A DNA stretch of 64,000 nt from Metaphire vulgaris (taxonomy: Eukaryota; Annelida; Clitellata; Crassiclitellata; Megascolecidae): assembly GCA_018105865.1 (NCBI GenBank), contig CM030836.1, positions 4,921,483 to 4,985,482 on the forward strand. Reading direction: 5' to 3'. The stretch's first letter is position 1, and each line of letters opens with the position of its first letter. The translations under genes and the position numbers were made by a program. Below are positions 11,477 to 22,774 of this stretch, piece after piece. The notes under the pieces were generated by a model that saw only the letters and a program-made list of their open reading frames with translations, was not told the DNA's origin and ran no database searches.

Positions 11477-12042
11477 CAGAGATGGGCACAATTAGACAAA
11501 AATCTAATCAATTAGAATTAGAATTAGTTGCTTTTAGCACCTAATTGATTAGCATTAGAATTAGTTCTACACTTTGTCCAATTGATTAGAATTAGCACTA
11601 GCTGCTGTCTAATCAATTAGAATTACAATTAGATTGTCGATGTTCCCGATACAGTTGACACACCACGCAAAACAGTTTTAAAATACTAATTTAATATCTG
11701 CAGTAATTGCATGCAGCTGCAAATGGTTGGAAATGGCTGGCATTTCCAGTTGTCAACAGCAATCACACAAAACACTTAATCTATCAGCTGTAAGTTTTTC
11801 CTTGCTAATGCTACCATGTCAAGCGTTATACTATGAGCATGCGTTTCAACATTATTCTCAGGCTGCCTCGGATGGCTAATTGTCATGTAATTAAAAAATA
11901 ATTAGAATTAGCAGGTAAATTCTAATTGATTAGAATTACGATTAGCTGATAAAATTTCCCAATTGATTACAATTAGAATTAGCTGGTCATCTAATCGATT
12001 AGCTAATCAATTACTTCCTAATTGATTAATTACCCATCTCTG
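11477..12042. mobile_element. hAT-type MITE with AATTAG arrays
   Basis: The ends CAGAGATGGGCACAATTAG and TTAATTACCCATCTCTG are inverted repeats. Flanks are AGCAATTC (11,467-11,474, two bases before the end) and AGCAATTG (12,043-12,050). The subterminal parts are dense in AATTAG/CTAATT in both orientations. The element splits the LINE on the minus strand between its KQAFDSVW and NKCESAVR blocks. Its termini resemble those of 10,413-11,344 (CAGAGATG), so the two are probably related families. Confidence 0.8.
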
Positions 12043-12270
12043 AGCAATTGTACAAGATTTTCTGGTATTCCATAACTCCTTAATACCTTCCACAGACCCT
12101 TTTGCCACACACTGTCGAAGGCTTGTTTATAATCTATAAAGTTGTTGTGAAGAGTTCTGTTTTTCTTGCAAAATTTCTCCGCTAGTTGTCTCACCACAAA
12201 CAATTGGTCTATCGTCCCTCTGCTCTGAATCCAGCCTGTTCTTCAGCAACAACTGTTATATTGTTGTATA

Positions 12271-12859
12271 ATGTATATGTCATGCAGTTTGCACTAAGCT
12301 AGCATATTTCATTGTTTCTGACCTTAGACTAGCAGATAATAAATAGGCATAATTGGCAATGATAACAAAATTATAATGACCAAGTAACAGCTTCTGAAAT
12401 TAAAGATAATATTATATTTTGCATAAATAAAATTTAGATTTAAACATATATATACAGTATTTAGCAATGCATTTAGCAATTTATAATCAGTCAACTAACT
12501 TTCTGATTAGTCATTGTATTGAACTGATGTGATATGCAAAATTGGAGTCACTAAAATTGCACTGAAGCTTGTTCTATAGACATTTTCAAATTCCGAACTT
12601 CATTCTTAATTTTCTCAATAGCTAAAAGTTTATAAATGAAGGGTGAATATGAAAATGGTCATCAATACATGCAAATTATTCATAATAAAATAAGTTCAAC
12701 TTGGAAAAATTTTAAAATTTCAAAACTTAATTTTTCTTTCATTTTGTTGTTTGGTGAAATTTTATAAATCCCAAAAACTTTTGCTGGAATAATCACATCA
12801 AACCCAAACTTCCTGAATTCAGTCAACAGTAGAATATTATATTCTGTACATCAGAAGAC
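12271..12859. other. AT-rich non-coding
   Basis: I see no exon, transposon end or RNA gene. It lies between two LINE fragments inside the presumed onecut intron. Confidence 0.45.
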
Positions 12860-13446
12860 ATTTATACAAGATCTGAGGATAAAGTTCATAAGACAAGTCA
12901 AATGTTGTGCAAGAGAGTAAATAAGGTCATATAGCATCCCTAATAAATCCAAGCATCACAAAAGAAGTGAATCTCAGAACTGAAGAATTTTCAACTCAAA
13001 TGTAAAATCAGTTGTGCTCTATGGCCCAGAAAGTTGGAGATGGTCTAGAAGCATAAATATGAAAATACAAAGTTTTCTAAACAGATGTCTATGTAATATT
13101 ATGGGCATCTGGTGACCAAACAAAATTAGCAATGAGGATCTTTGGAAGAAAATGTCACAAGGACCAGTGGAACTTCAGATTAAACAAAGAAAATGGAGGT
13201 GGATTGGACACACAATAAGGAAACCCTTGAATAATACCCCAAGACAGATGTTTTTATGGACCTAAAAAGGAAAACAAAAAAGAGGAAGACCAAAGAATAC
13301 ACGGAAAAAGAACAATAGACAATGAGCTCAAGACTAATGAACTCAACTGGGACAACACATGGTGCTATTCGCTGAAGATCAAACTACATGGAAGAATCTT
13401 GTCAGTGGTCTATGCTCCACAAGGAGTGATAAAGGCTGCTGCTGAA

Positions 13447-13482
<36 letters not shown>

Positions 13483-13483
13483 C
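12860..13483 (+). mobile_element. LINE 3' fragment with (GAT)n tail
   Basis: Degenerate plus-strand frames retain the C-terminal pattern of a non-LTR ORF: KSVVLYGPESWRW, FLNRCLCNIMGIW, a QRKWRWIGHT-like block and a basic KKRGRPKNTW-like block, then a (GAT)n tail at 13,446-13,483. Multiple stops and frame changes are present. The 3' microsatellite marks the end of the element. Confidence 0.75.
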
Positions 13484-13595
13484 ACAAAGGAAACTCAAAG
13501 TACTTAGAGAAAATGAACGAAACAGTAAAAATTAAAAAATTAAATTCACCCATGATATAATATTAAAAATAATAAAGAACAAATTCCAATATTAC

Positions 13596-14892
13596 CTGTC
13601 ATACGCAGCTGGGTAAGTCGTTGACATTCAGATTCCTGCAGCCATTTCCACATTCGTCTAAATGTTTCTCTTCCCGATTTCAATTTGCTCCATGGTTTTG
13701 GATTTCTCAGCAGGTCACTAAGAGTCCCTTGACTTCGACCAAGAATCCTTTGGGCAAAAACAGCTTGGGGAATGCTGTACTTCTTTAATTCATTGCTTAT
13801 CTTCTGTGCTATTTCTCGAGTATTAATCTCATCGTTCTCTGGTCTCAAATCCTCAAACGAATCAGTGGAAGAGCTTGGCTGGTCTTGTGTTGGGGATTTG
13901 TTGATATTACGCGTTGCCAGTGCTGTTGGAATTAGCACCTGATGTTGCTGGTGAACATCATCTCTGATCAGACAACCCTGCTGCAAATGTGGCTGAAGTT
14001 GCTGCTGCTGCTGCTGTAATGAAGCATCAAGCACTAGCTGCTGGTTGGCTAACAATGGTTGCATAACCACTGGGACCACTGCTTGAGACCCACTCAAAGT
14101 CTGTGAGGTGGTCCTCATAGCTACTGGAGCTATTGAGACAGGAAGAGTGTTTGCATAACTGCTGTATGGCATCATAGTGTTGTTGCCTGATACTGTTGCT
14201 CTTTCTGACTTTATTGTAGAAGACAAACCTGCATGACTGAATGACAATGCATGTGATAAACTGTGAGAATGAGCATAGGTGCTGTTGGTGTTTCTGCTTT
14301 GCAACTGACCTGGTGAGACTGGTTCCATTGCTTCATACGGGATGCAGCTATCTGTAGTCTCCACCTCTGCATCTCTGTGATATTTGTAAAATGTACAATC
14401 TCCTCTTATCCCTTCCGCTATGGAAGGCCTATCTCTGGGGTTTGTGCTACCATTAAATCCTGCAATTTCAAGTTCTGCAGTTGGCCTAAAAACAAAGCCA
14501 GCACCTGTATTAACAGTTGCAAGTCCACTGAACTTTTCCGAAACAGTCGAAATCGGAGGAAGTGGTTTCACCCCTGTTAGATTGGTGTAGAAATTGCCAT
14601 AGCAAGGACTCATCCTCTCGCTCCCCGAAATCCCAAACGATCCGGAATCTGGAATCATTTCATCAGAATCAATCGTTACAGAATCCAAGCGAATTTCTCT
14701 TCCTACTGCCGTAGCACAGAACATGCTCGAATTAATCGCTCGGTGATTCGACTCAGCTGGGCCTTCGACCTGTTCGGCCGACGACCGATACTCGCCGCTC
14801 TTATCGACATGTCCTCTTTCACCTGTGTCGGTCGAAGGCAGAGCTGCCGTAGCAACGATCGCCAGCGGCGGAGGCGGCGGAGCTTGGTCCAT
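13596..14892 (-). CDS. onecut: ONECUT-family transcription factor, first coding exon (cut domain)
   Basis: This exon encodes residues 1-432 of a ONECUT (HNF6-type) DNA-binding transcription factor acting in the nucleus. In this family one cut domain and a divergent homeodomain bind DNA together. The cut domain is complete at residues about 350-431 (INTREIAQKISNELKKYSIP, QAVFAQRILGRSQGTLSDLL, RNPKPWSKLKSGRETFRRMW). Near residues 96-126 is the family's N-terminal signature, LPPISTVSEKF. A short poly-Gln run lies at about residue 290. The start at 14,892 is the first ATG of the frame and sits in a GC-rich 5' region. The exon ends at a donor (ACAG|GTAATA, phase 1) right after the cut domain, as in vertebrate ONECUT genes. 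The homeodomain exon was not found downstream to position 1, so the next intron is probably longer than 13.6 kb. Confidence 0.93.
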
Positions 14893-15300
14893 AGTGTCCC
14901 CGGGATAAATTCTCCAAAAGATCCGCCGTCTCTTCCACTGCTAAGTGTCTACTTCTCTTGTCGTTATATTCGCGTCGACCGTAGTCGTCCGGCCGCTCTG
15001 CTCTGTCCGTCGGGGAAAGGAGCGTCGCCGCAGTTGTCGCCTCTGAGTCGTCGGTCGTCGTCGGTCGGAAGATTCGTCCCTCGATGCGTCGATGCGACGC
15101 AATTTCATCGCGAAACGCCGTCGTCCTCGACGTCACTGCCCAGCCGCCATATTGAACTCGTGACCACACACGTGACCCCGATGACCCTGGCGCAATCACA
15201 TTACAGCGCATTGATTTTGCCTTCCAAATGCGCGCATGCGCAGTGATGAGCCTCTGTTTCTGACGCCAGGAATTGCTTTTGTCCGCTGCCTAGAAGTGGG
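14893..15300 (-). promoter_or_regulatory. CpG-rich 5' region of onecut
   Basis: Immediately upstream of the onecut ATG the base composition jumps to GC-rich and CpG-dense, in a surround that is AT-rich. It includes CACGTGACC-type E-boxes near 15,165-15,180 and many CGTCG/CGACG steps. It probably holds the 5' UTR and promoter. No TATA box is evident and the transcription start cannot be placed from sequence. Confidence 0.55.
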
Positions 15301-15636
15301 CCAATGACGGTCTAATTAGTGTTATAGTATTACCACTATCGTGTGGCTATTTTGCATATACTAGGCCTATTACAGAATCATCTCTAAACTACTTACGCTA
15401 ATGAACTCGCATTGGTCAATCAATATTAGAATTTAGGCTGTTGAAAGACTGTGCTATTTAAATATATTTGTTCACAAGTTCTGCCGAGTTTCATAACGAT
15501 TTAGTCATTTAAAGGGGAAAATGGCCAACACAATGCTCGATTTGCCCTATCCCACTGACGTAGCCAAGGTACAGGAATAGGAGAGGTGATAACGTTACTA
15601 CAGACCGACATTCGCAGTTACTAGTATAGGTCCTAA

Positions 15637-16188
15637 CAGAGGCGTAAATCCTATGTGTTTTTCTGGGTCCGGACCCACCCACTTTTTTAGGAGCTGAGTC
15701 CGGCCAGGCAATGGACCCACCCACTTTTTGAGATGAATTGTTTATTATTATTCATGAGACAATTATGTAAAGCAGTGAGAACAGCTAGATTTATTTTGCC
15801 CCAATTATGTAACTCAGAAAGACCTGCGATGTTTCCTATCCTCGCGTCTGACTGGCTATCTAGGTATTATTTAGCTCTATGGATAAACGTGACGTCACAT
15901 TTTCGCATCCGTACGACTCCATTTTGTCATTTTTAGGTCTTTGGTTCGGTCAACGTGAAAACGTTTCTGCTAGCAATTGTTAATTATTATTTACTGTCTA
16001 TCCTGCATTTATCATGTAAGTGCTTCTAGATAATAATTTAACGTTTAAGTATGATAATTATAATAATGTATTGAATTGTTACCACTGAGCACTGGCAAGG
16101 CTTGTTTCAATAAACATTGTTTTGTGACAGCACAATTTAAAATTTTCATTTGGACCCACCCACCTTTTTACACAGATCTACGCCTCTG
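15637..16188. mobile_element. hAT-type non-autonomous element, 552 bp, perfect TSD
   Basis: The ends CAGAGGCGTA and TACGCCTCTG are perfect inverted repeats flanked by GGTCCTAA (15,629-15,636 and 16,189-16,196). GGACCCACCCAC(T/C)TTTTT recurs near both ends in the same orientation. There is no transposase. Confidence 0.9.
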
Positions 16189-16638
16189 GGTCCTAATAAG
16201 GTTTTTTGGAAGCGTCATGAAATTCCTTAACGGGTTCTGAAGCTTCGCCAGATTAAAAAAATTGAGGCACTGTTAGATTCAAATCTTGAGGTTTGGAACA
16301 TATTTTCAGACAATATGACAGCATATAGGCAACCCACCACCACCACAGCTGATAAAATGTTTTCACCGGTTTTGCATGAATCTCACAATCTCTGCTGCCT
16401 GGGTCATGACTGTGTTCGTGGCCATTAGTTCCCTAGCGGGTTCTGGAGCTGAGCCCCAGCAGCCGACCCAGGTTTGGGGTAGCCTAGGCTAATATTAGAT
16501 TCAAATCTCGAACCTCAGAGCAAATTTGACTGCTATTCGACAATCACCTTACCCGCTCATGACTGCGTTAGATAAAATTGCGAAAATTTTCTTAATGTTT
16601 CTGCAAGAAACTTGCAACTAGTCTTGGCCTGACCAGAG

Positions 16639-16940
16639 CATGGGCGTGCACAGAAATTTTTCCAGGGGTGCATAACAATGTCATGTGACGAAAGAAACGA
16701 AAGTATTGTACAAGATTGTAAAGATCTATTGGACTAATTAGAAATAATTTAGCGCTAAAAGAATAGCCTACTTGGATAAATTAATATTTTAGCCTAGTAG
16801 ACGCTGTAGACCTACTATAGTGCATTGTTATTACGACTAATATTGTGACCTTTTTGTAGTAATTTTACTTTTCTCCATAATTTCACAATTTATCCAGGTG
16901 GGTGCAATTGCACCCACCTGACCCCCTCCGGACGCCCATG
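16639..16940. mobile_element. hAT-type MITE, 302 bp, perfect TSD
   Basis: The 8-bp duplication GACCAGAG (16,631-16,638 and 16,941-16,948) brackets the inverted ends CATGGGCG/CGCCCATG. The subterminal palindrome GGGTGCAATTGCACCC lies at 16,901-16,916. Non-coding. Confidence 0.88.
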
Positions 16941-17343
16941 GACCAGAGAGGCATGCCGTATTCAACCGCTGATCCGCTTGAGTCTGCACTAAAGGACATC
17001 AAGAAAGACACACACATCCCACTTAGTTTGACTGGGGTCTTGGCACCGACTGCTTCCCCACCACCTCAGGAGTTCGTCAGGCCAGGGTTGTGTCCTAGCC
17101 TCAACCCTCTTCTGTCGCATCATAGACCTGATCATGGAATAACTGGCCCACCACAACAACCTCTCCATCCTGGAAGCCCAGTTCACTGACCTGGACTACG
17201 CCGACGATGTTATAGTCTTCTAGATTCATCACCAGCACAACTCCAGAAAGCACTAGAGAGACTTGAACCCATTGCATCTCATTTTGGTCTCCACATCTCA
17301 TGGAAAAAGACAAAAATCCAGAACCTGAGTACTGGCCTCCCTC

Positions 17344-17709
17344 TTGACAACATATCAACATAAGGTCATAGGGTGGATGGAGGCAGTGGGTAAATTCGTT
17401 TACCTAGGCAGCATTCAAAGCTCTGATGGAAGATGCACTGCTGATATTTTATGTAGAATAGGCATAGCCGCTTCAGCCATGCAATCACTTGACAGACTAT
17501 GGAAAGAGAAGAGGACGAACCTAGTCACCAAAATAAGATTCTATAAAACATGTGTCTTACCGGTCCTTTTATACGGCTCAGAGACCTGGACCCTCATGAC
17601 ACAAGACACACGGAGAATCGAAGCATTTCCACATGCGCTGTCAGCGGCGCATACCGGGAATTCGGTGCATGGCTCGACTTCATTCGAAATGATGAGGCGA
17701 CCAACTTAG
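17344..17709 (+). pseudogene. LINE RT C-terminal frame
   Basis: This is the best preserved open segment of the LINE at 16,950-18,040. KFVYLGSIQSSDG and FYKTCVLPVLLYGSETW are thumb-region hallmarks. The frame shifts near 17,630, where the ancestral MRCQRRIL-like block should be. Confidence 0.75.
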
Positions 17710-17771
17710 AACCTATCCTACAAACCATCAGTCGTCGCCGACAAGCACTTTTTGGTCACGTGGCACGCCTT

Positions 17772-17774
<3 letters not shown>

Positions 17775-17804
<30 letters not shown>

Positions 17805-17834
17805 ACACACACACTGACACACACACACACACAC
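17775..17834. repeat. (CA)n microsatellite inside LINE
   Basis: Two CA runs are separated by GAACAC and GACAC interruptions. Confidence 0.9.
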
Positions 17835-18356
17835 CAGCTTACGGTGCTCTTATGGCAGGCAGCCATCAACTGTATATCAGAAAGGAATCCACCACAGGGT
17901 GGAAAAGACCTCCTGGTCGCCCTCGCCGCACATGGGTGCAATAGATCGGCAACGGCGCACCTTCAACAATCGCAAAAGAATGGGAGGTCATAAATAGTAA
18001 ATCAACGCTACGGACCCTCGTTGTCTAAGCGAAGATAACTAACGAATTCTCTCCTTTCCCATTCTCTTGACGTGAATTTTTACTACTTGTCTAGTTGAGC
18101 TTTTTTCTGTTCATGATTTGTATTCAACAGCATGATGAGAAATAATCGTATTTGATTGATTGTTTAATTGATTGATTAGCCAGCCATCTGACTATAATTG
18201 ATTACTTTACATATTCTTACTTATTCTAATTCTAGCCCAACTAATTCTAATTGAAAATAACAATTATAGTTATTCAATTGGAACATTCTTACTAGGTAGC
18301 TTTTATAGTCATTTGGAGCACTTAACTTTTCATAGCTATCGTTTCATAGCTGCAAG

Positions 18357-18752
18357 CAGGGGCGGTTCCACGTTGGGGATGACTGGAGATACATACCGCT
18401 AACCGGCCCAACAAAATGCATCTTCAATGGAAGATGATCGTCTACATGGATTAGCCTTGATGTATATCCACAAAGACATGGACATATCCCAATGTCATCA
18501 ACAAATTCGCTTCCAGCAGTAGAAAACTCGATTTTGCACTATGATTTTGTGCAACCAGACTAAAATGGCTTTTATACATTGTCAATTCCGAAATTATATT
18601 TAATAAACCAAATCTACAGATTTCTTCTAAACCGTTTACATATAATTCCTTTGACAAGTGGCAAGATCTTCTTAAAAATTCAATGCATCCCCCCAACAAC
18701 TTCCTAGAAATTCAGTGCATCTCCCCACCAAGAGTTCTTGGAACCGCCACTG
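18357..18752. mobile_element. hAT-type MITE, 396 bp
   Basis: The ends CAGGGGCGGTTCCA and TGGAACCGCCACTG are inverted repeats. Flanks GCTGCAAG (18,349-18,356) and GATGTAAG (18,753-18,760) agree at 6 of 8 bases. Non-coding. Confidence 0.8.
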
Positions 18753-19334
18753 GATGTAAGAGAGCCATCTTCTTTCCTTTGGTCTTTCTAACCTGCTGAT
18801 GGCAGGTACCGGTACTCACTTTAATATAAAAGTAAAACTATTAAATGGCTCCAATTGCAAACTAAATTTATGTAGGGCCTATTTGTAATGTAACTGATTT
18901 ATGAAAATTCGAGAACGAGTAAAGCTACCATCATTAAATTGCCGCTTATCTTACATATGCCTACATTTTGTGTATTTACAAATATAGGCCTATACTAGTA
19001 TGTTGCAATAGTGAATCTGAGAAAATATCTGACGTTTACTGAATAAATTTTTAGATCTAGGAAAGTTACGGAACATTCCAGAAAGTTATTTCTGTTTTAA
19101 AATTTTCTTTCTTCATTGAAGTGAAGTCACTTCGACATCGTGAATTTCCTTTCTCATCTGATAAAAATAGAAAAACATCACAAACAGCTGTCAATTCTCA
19201 GGCAAAACATCAACTATCCACATTAAAGTATCACTCTCAGTATCAACTACGAGAACGAACGTATTTAAAAGTACAGCGGGATATTAGATAAGGCATTTAC
19301 GGATAGCTTCTGTTGGATGCTGGTTAACAAAGCA
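18753..19334. other. Non-coding spacer
   Basis: AT-rich with no visible exon, RNA gene or clear element ends. A TAGGCCTA word sits at about 18,986. Confidence 0.4.
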
Positions 19335-19650
19335 TGTCTAAAATTGGTGGCTTGGTCCCCTTAAGACCTGGGTCTACTCTAGTTAGCTTGATGGTTTATC
19401 TGACTTCAGCTGAGCGTAAGGTCCGGTGCTAATCTCCGTACACTAAGCAAACAGCGACGCAGTTGGCTTAATTACTCCATTAATCTAGAGTAATTTCCAT
19501 TGCTTTCTCTAGACCCGCGTTTTACCTTCGTAGCTTAACGCTGTTACCAATATTTTCACACCTAAGCGATAAATGGTTTGACCGAAAGCCGGAGTTGCGT
19601 CGACATTGCTTAACTTCGGTGTTCTGACAGGAACCGGTGTCATATCATTG
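19335..19650 (-). mobile_element. 5S rRNA-derived SINE, copy 3
   Basis: On the minus strand this copy begins near 19,645 with CCTGTCAGAACACCGAAGTTAAGC, very close to the 5S rRNA internal region. It continues through GGTAACAGCGTTAAGCTACG and AGAAAGCAATGGAAATTACTC to the tail near 19,335. It is the copy whose 5S-like head is closest to a genuine 5S gene. Confidence 0.8.
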
Positions 19651-19689
19651 CTTTTCATACACAGGGCAGACCTCCTTTAAACCTCGTTA

Positions 19690-19694
19690 TATTA

Positions 19695-19768
<74 letters not shown>

Positions 19769-19769
19769 G
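19690..19769. repeat. (ATT)n microsatellite
   Basis: About 25 ATT units follow directly after the SINE copy at 19,335-19,650. Confidence 0.95.
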
Positions 19770-20007
19770 TTGTTAATCTCGGGCCTTGCTAAGTTGAGCG
19801 ATCTGGGTCAACCATTTCCAGTTTTATCAATTATGAAGAACAGAAGAAATGATTATCACTGACTCTTATTTGTATTCATCTGATTAGGCGCAAATCTTCG
19901 TTGAAGCAACATGTAACGGAAATAAAAGAATAAAAAGATACATTGCTTACAATCATTAAAATATACTTTGTGATTAGAACTCGATTCACTTTTGCTTCAG
20001 AAACGTA

Positions 20008-20324
20008 CTAATCGAAAGTCGGCGATGCTTCGTAACGAGAATCTCTTCTCTCTTTCGACAGACGACTTAACAGATGATCGAGAAGAACGTTGTTGACGAT
20101 GTCCTCCGATAGATAGCGTTGGTTGAATCGTGTATCCTCCCCCTCCGCCGCCGCCTCCGCCTCCTCCTCGGCGTCTGCGAAGTGCTGCTGAGGACCGAAC
20201 GACGATCTTCCGAATCGCATGTATTTCCCGTTACGACGATCACGAGATGCAATCAGCGGCCATCTTGAATCGACCTCCTTCTCACCCGATTCATTCGTCT
20301 GAATCGACTTTACAACAGCTGCAC
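20008..20324 (-). CDS. Peptide precursor exon 5 (NGKYMRF-G-R, stop)
   Basis: This terminal exon encodes residues 201-304. The acceptor is CTTCGTTCAG|GTGCAG (phase 1), with a CTAAAC branch-like site about 40 bases upstream. RDRRNGKYMRFGRSSFG places a convertase site directly before NGKYMRF, a glycine amide donor and a single Arg. An acidic Glu/Ala run encoded by GGCGGAGG-like repeats follows, then a probable amphipathic helix (LSEDIVNNVLLDHLLSRLSK), and the frame ends at TAG. The exon is GC-rich against AT-rich flanks. An open frame extends upstream past the acceptor to an ATG at 20,355, but that ATG has no signal peptide. Confidence 0.65.
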
Positions 20325-20464
20325 CTGAACGAAGATCAGCCGAAGATATAGTCATATAGAGCGTTTAGAAAAAGTGCAAAGACGAGCAACAAAGATGGTC
20401 AATGGATGCCATAATTTAAGCAACAAAAAAGGCTTCAATATTATGGGTTGACAACATTAGAAAG

Positions 20465-20528
<64 letters not shown>

Positions 20529-20973
20529 TTTTATTAAAACATACAAAATAATGACTGGGAAAGTAGATGTGCCATACGATCGATTCTTTACATTGGCACA
20601 CTATAACAGCGCAAGAGGCCACAAATGCAAATTGTTTAAGCAGAGGGAGGGTCCAAGAAAGAAATTTTTAGTGCAAGGGTTGTGGACAAATGGAACAGTT
20701 TGGACGAAGTGGGAGTGACAGTTGAAACGGTAAACTGATTCAAAGGTTATCTCAGAAAACTAACCGTTATTGAATATGAAGAGTTACTTATAGTGGTTTT
20801 CACACAGGCTTACTTAGCCTCCTAACTTCCTAAGCCTCTTTAAATCACATTATTATATTAACCCATTAAAAGTCGTCTTATGACATTCTCTTTCAAACTG
20901 TCTTGTTTTCAATCTATTTCTGATTATTGGTGGTGGTGGTGATGATGATGACTATGACGACGAGGAACACGGC

Positions 20974-21005
<32 letters not shown>

Positions 21006-21096
21006 CGACGATTATGATGACGACGACGGTGATGAGTGTTACTATGTGACTCCTGACGATCATCGTGATCGCAATTTTGATCGCAATCATTGCTCG

Positions 21097-21161
<65 letters not shown>

Positions 21162-22710
21162 GCTGTTTATTGTTTAACAAGCGAGTGAATTCTCTTAAGA
21201 GGAGTTTCACCTAACGTCGTGTCAGTGCCCAGCTGTAGACAGATGACGGCAAATGCCACTGCGGCCGCACAGCGCAAGTCAGTCGACATCATCTTCGGCA
21301 GTTGACTCCGATCCACGAGGAAGAAACGATGTCGCTATACGAGAACGATCGGACCTGAAATAACAGTTCTCCACATCACACTAGAAACCGCAGCGGATAT
21401 AGGCCCTATACGCAGAGCGAGAAGTTAGGCCTAATGGAAAAAATTCGGTCGATCAGGTTATAACTGGCCAAACTGCAGTATGGGTTTCTCATGATTAGTA
21501 TATTAAAATTCATCCTTTAGCCTCAGGATGATTATTTGAATAGCTTAATTATAATTTGAAGCCAGGAAACATCTTACAGGTAAATGCAGTACCTTACTCG
21601 AACGAGCATAGGTACGGTTGAGTCCGGGACTCATCTCCACGTATTATAGGCAAACAGCGACGCAGGTAGCTTACGCCAGAGTGTTTCCAAAGTACGGTCC
21701 GCGGGTCGCATACTACCCGCCAAGGTCTGTAATTCTGCCCTCGAAAAAAATGAACAACATGAGCAGGGGAGTAGCCAGAAATTTTATTTGAGGGGTAAAT
21801 GTGATTGGGAGAGGGGTACAAATATTTTTAAAACTTTTAAATCTTAAAAACATATTAAAAATTTGAAGGTGGCCTGATTTTTTTTGGAGGATGGTTTATA
21901 TACCGATATACCATCCGTCGCTAGACCCTGAACATGCGCAAATCGTACTAAATCTAATCTATTGAATTTAATCTCTTGTGCTTGTGGCCCATCGAATCTT
22001 CAGAAGTCAGCAATGTGGCCTCTGGTCAAAATACTCTGGAGACCCTGGTTTACGCCATTAATCTTGAGTAGTTTTTGTCGCTGTTTTCTTTAGACCCGCG
22101 TTTTACGTCTATTATTAAAACATCTCGGTTTATTTGAAGTGACAAAGGAAGAAGGCAGGGTTGCGATGGATTACGGATTCGGTCCGGTTCGAGCGAACCG
22201 TTTGTTAAATTGACCTGTTCGCTAGAACCGTTTGCTAAGCGACTCCATATTCGAGAAGTTTCTTAAACTGATTTTACAATGCCAGCCTCTTTTTCCATTC
22301 TAGTGTTAATGGTCGCAATAGGGATTGCAGTGATTGTTAGAACGGTCTAGTAGGCCTAACCGCCAATTCCTTAAGTCGAACGCGAGACTGCCTTATTTAT
22401 GGCAGTGACGCAGGCAGCCATCCGGCATCCAGAAGATGTGGATGCTAGAAAGTAACAGACAAATGACTGACTTTGTTAAGTGCTTGCTAACTACTTTGTC
22501 AAATTGGATAACTTTCTAACTTTGTCGATTTCTGGCGAACATTGGCAGCTTCGGAGCAATTTGGCGAGCTTCGATGTTCGCGAACTTTGCAAACTTCTTG
22601 CTAACTTTGAGATCTTGCGATCTTTCCCAACTTTTGCTAGTGTTTCTCTTTTCTAACTTTTCCAACTTTTTACTAACATTTGTTGGCATAGACGACTTTA
22701 TATATATATA

Positions 22711-22774
<64 letters not shown>

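Larger units (their letters stand above)
9530..12270 (-). mobile_element. RTE/L1-like LINE fragment split by two hAT-type insertions
   Basis: Read on the minus strand from 12,270 downward, the pieces form one reverse transcriptase. They are QAGFR...GRSIDQLFVVRQLAEKF and FIDYKQAFDSVWQKGLWKVLR at 12,240-12,050; LLEDLYNKCESAVRIDGEL and GVRQGCNLSPYL at 11,476-11,345; then, after 10,412, LLEAIMQITLKDSNAGVRVN, FADD-like QMT...LMAETEDGLQEL and, far downstream, QWFGHVTKMREERLSLRAL and a basic SRGIQAKRWRDNIKEDVGK end at 9,545. The coding order is preserved across both insertions (11,477-12,042 and 10,413-11,344), which dates them after the LINE. Several stops are present. Confidence 0.85.
16950..18040 (+). 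mobile_element. LINE reverse transcriptase fragment (family shared with 25.6 and 43.4 kb)
   Basis: Plus-strand frames, with shifts, give a GVRQ-type block near 17,070, LDYADDVIVF near 17,190 and SPAQLQKALERLEPIASHFG...KKTKIQ. Then come KFVYLGSIQSSDGRCTADI, IRFYKTCVLPVLLYGSETWT and ISRRRQALFGHVARL, the usual C-terminal series. A (CA)n run has expanded in the coding region at 17,775-17,834. The last part echoes the minus-strand copy at 43,376-43,690 (same ISRRRQALFG and SERNPPQ words). Confidence 0.8.

Noticed and set aside
14743..15246. Plus-strand 167-codon frame and minus-strand 130-codon frame at the onecut 5' end
   Set aside because: They overlap the onecut start and CpG-rich 5' region, with no family resemblance; GC-rich DNA has few stops.
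20130..20351. Plus-strand Pro-rich frame (MYPPPPPP)
   Set aside because: It is the antisense shadow of the Glu/Ala-coding run in peptide exon 5.
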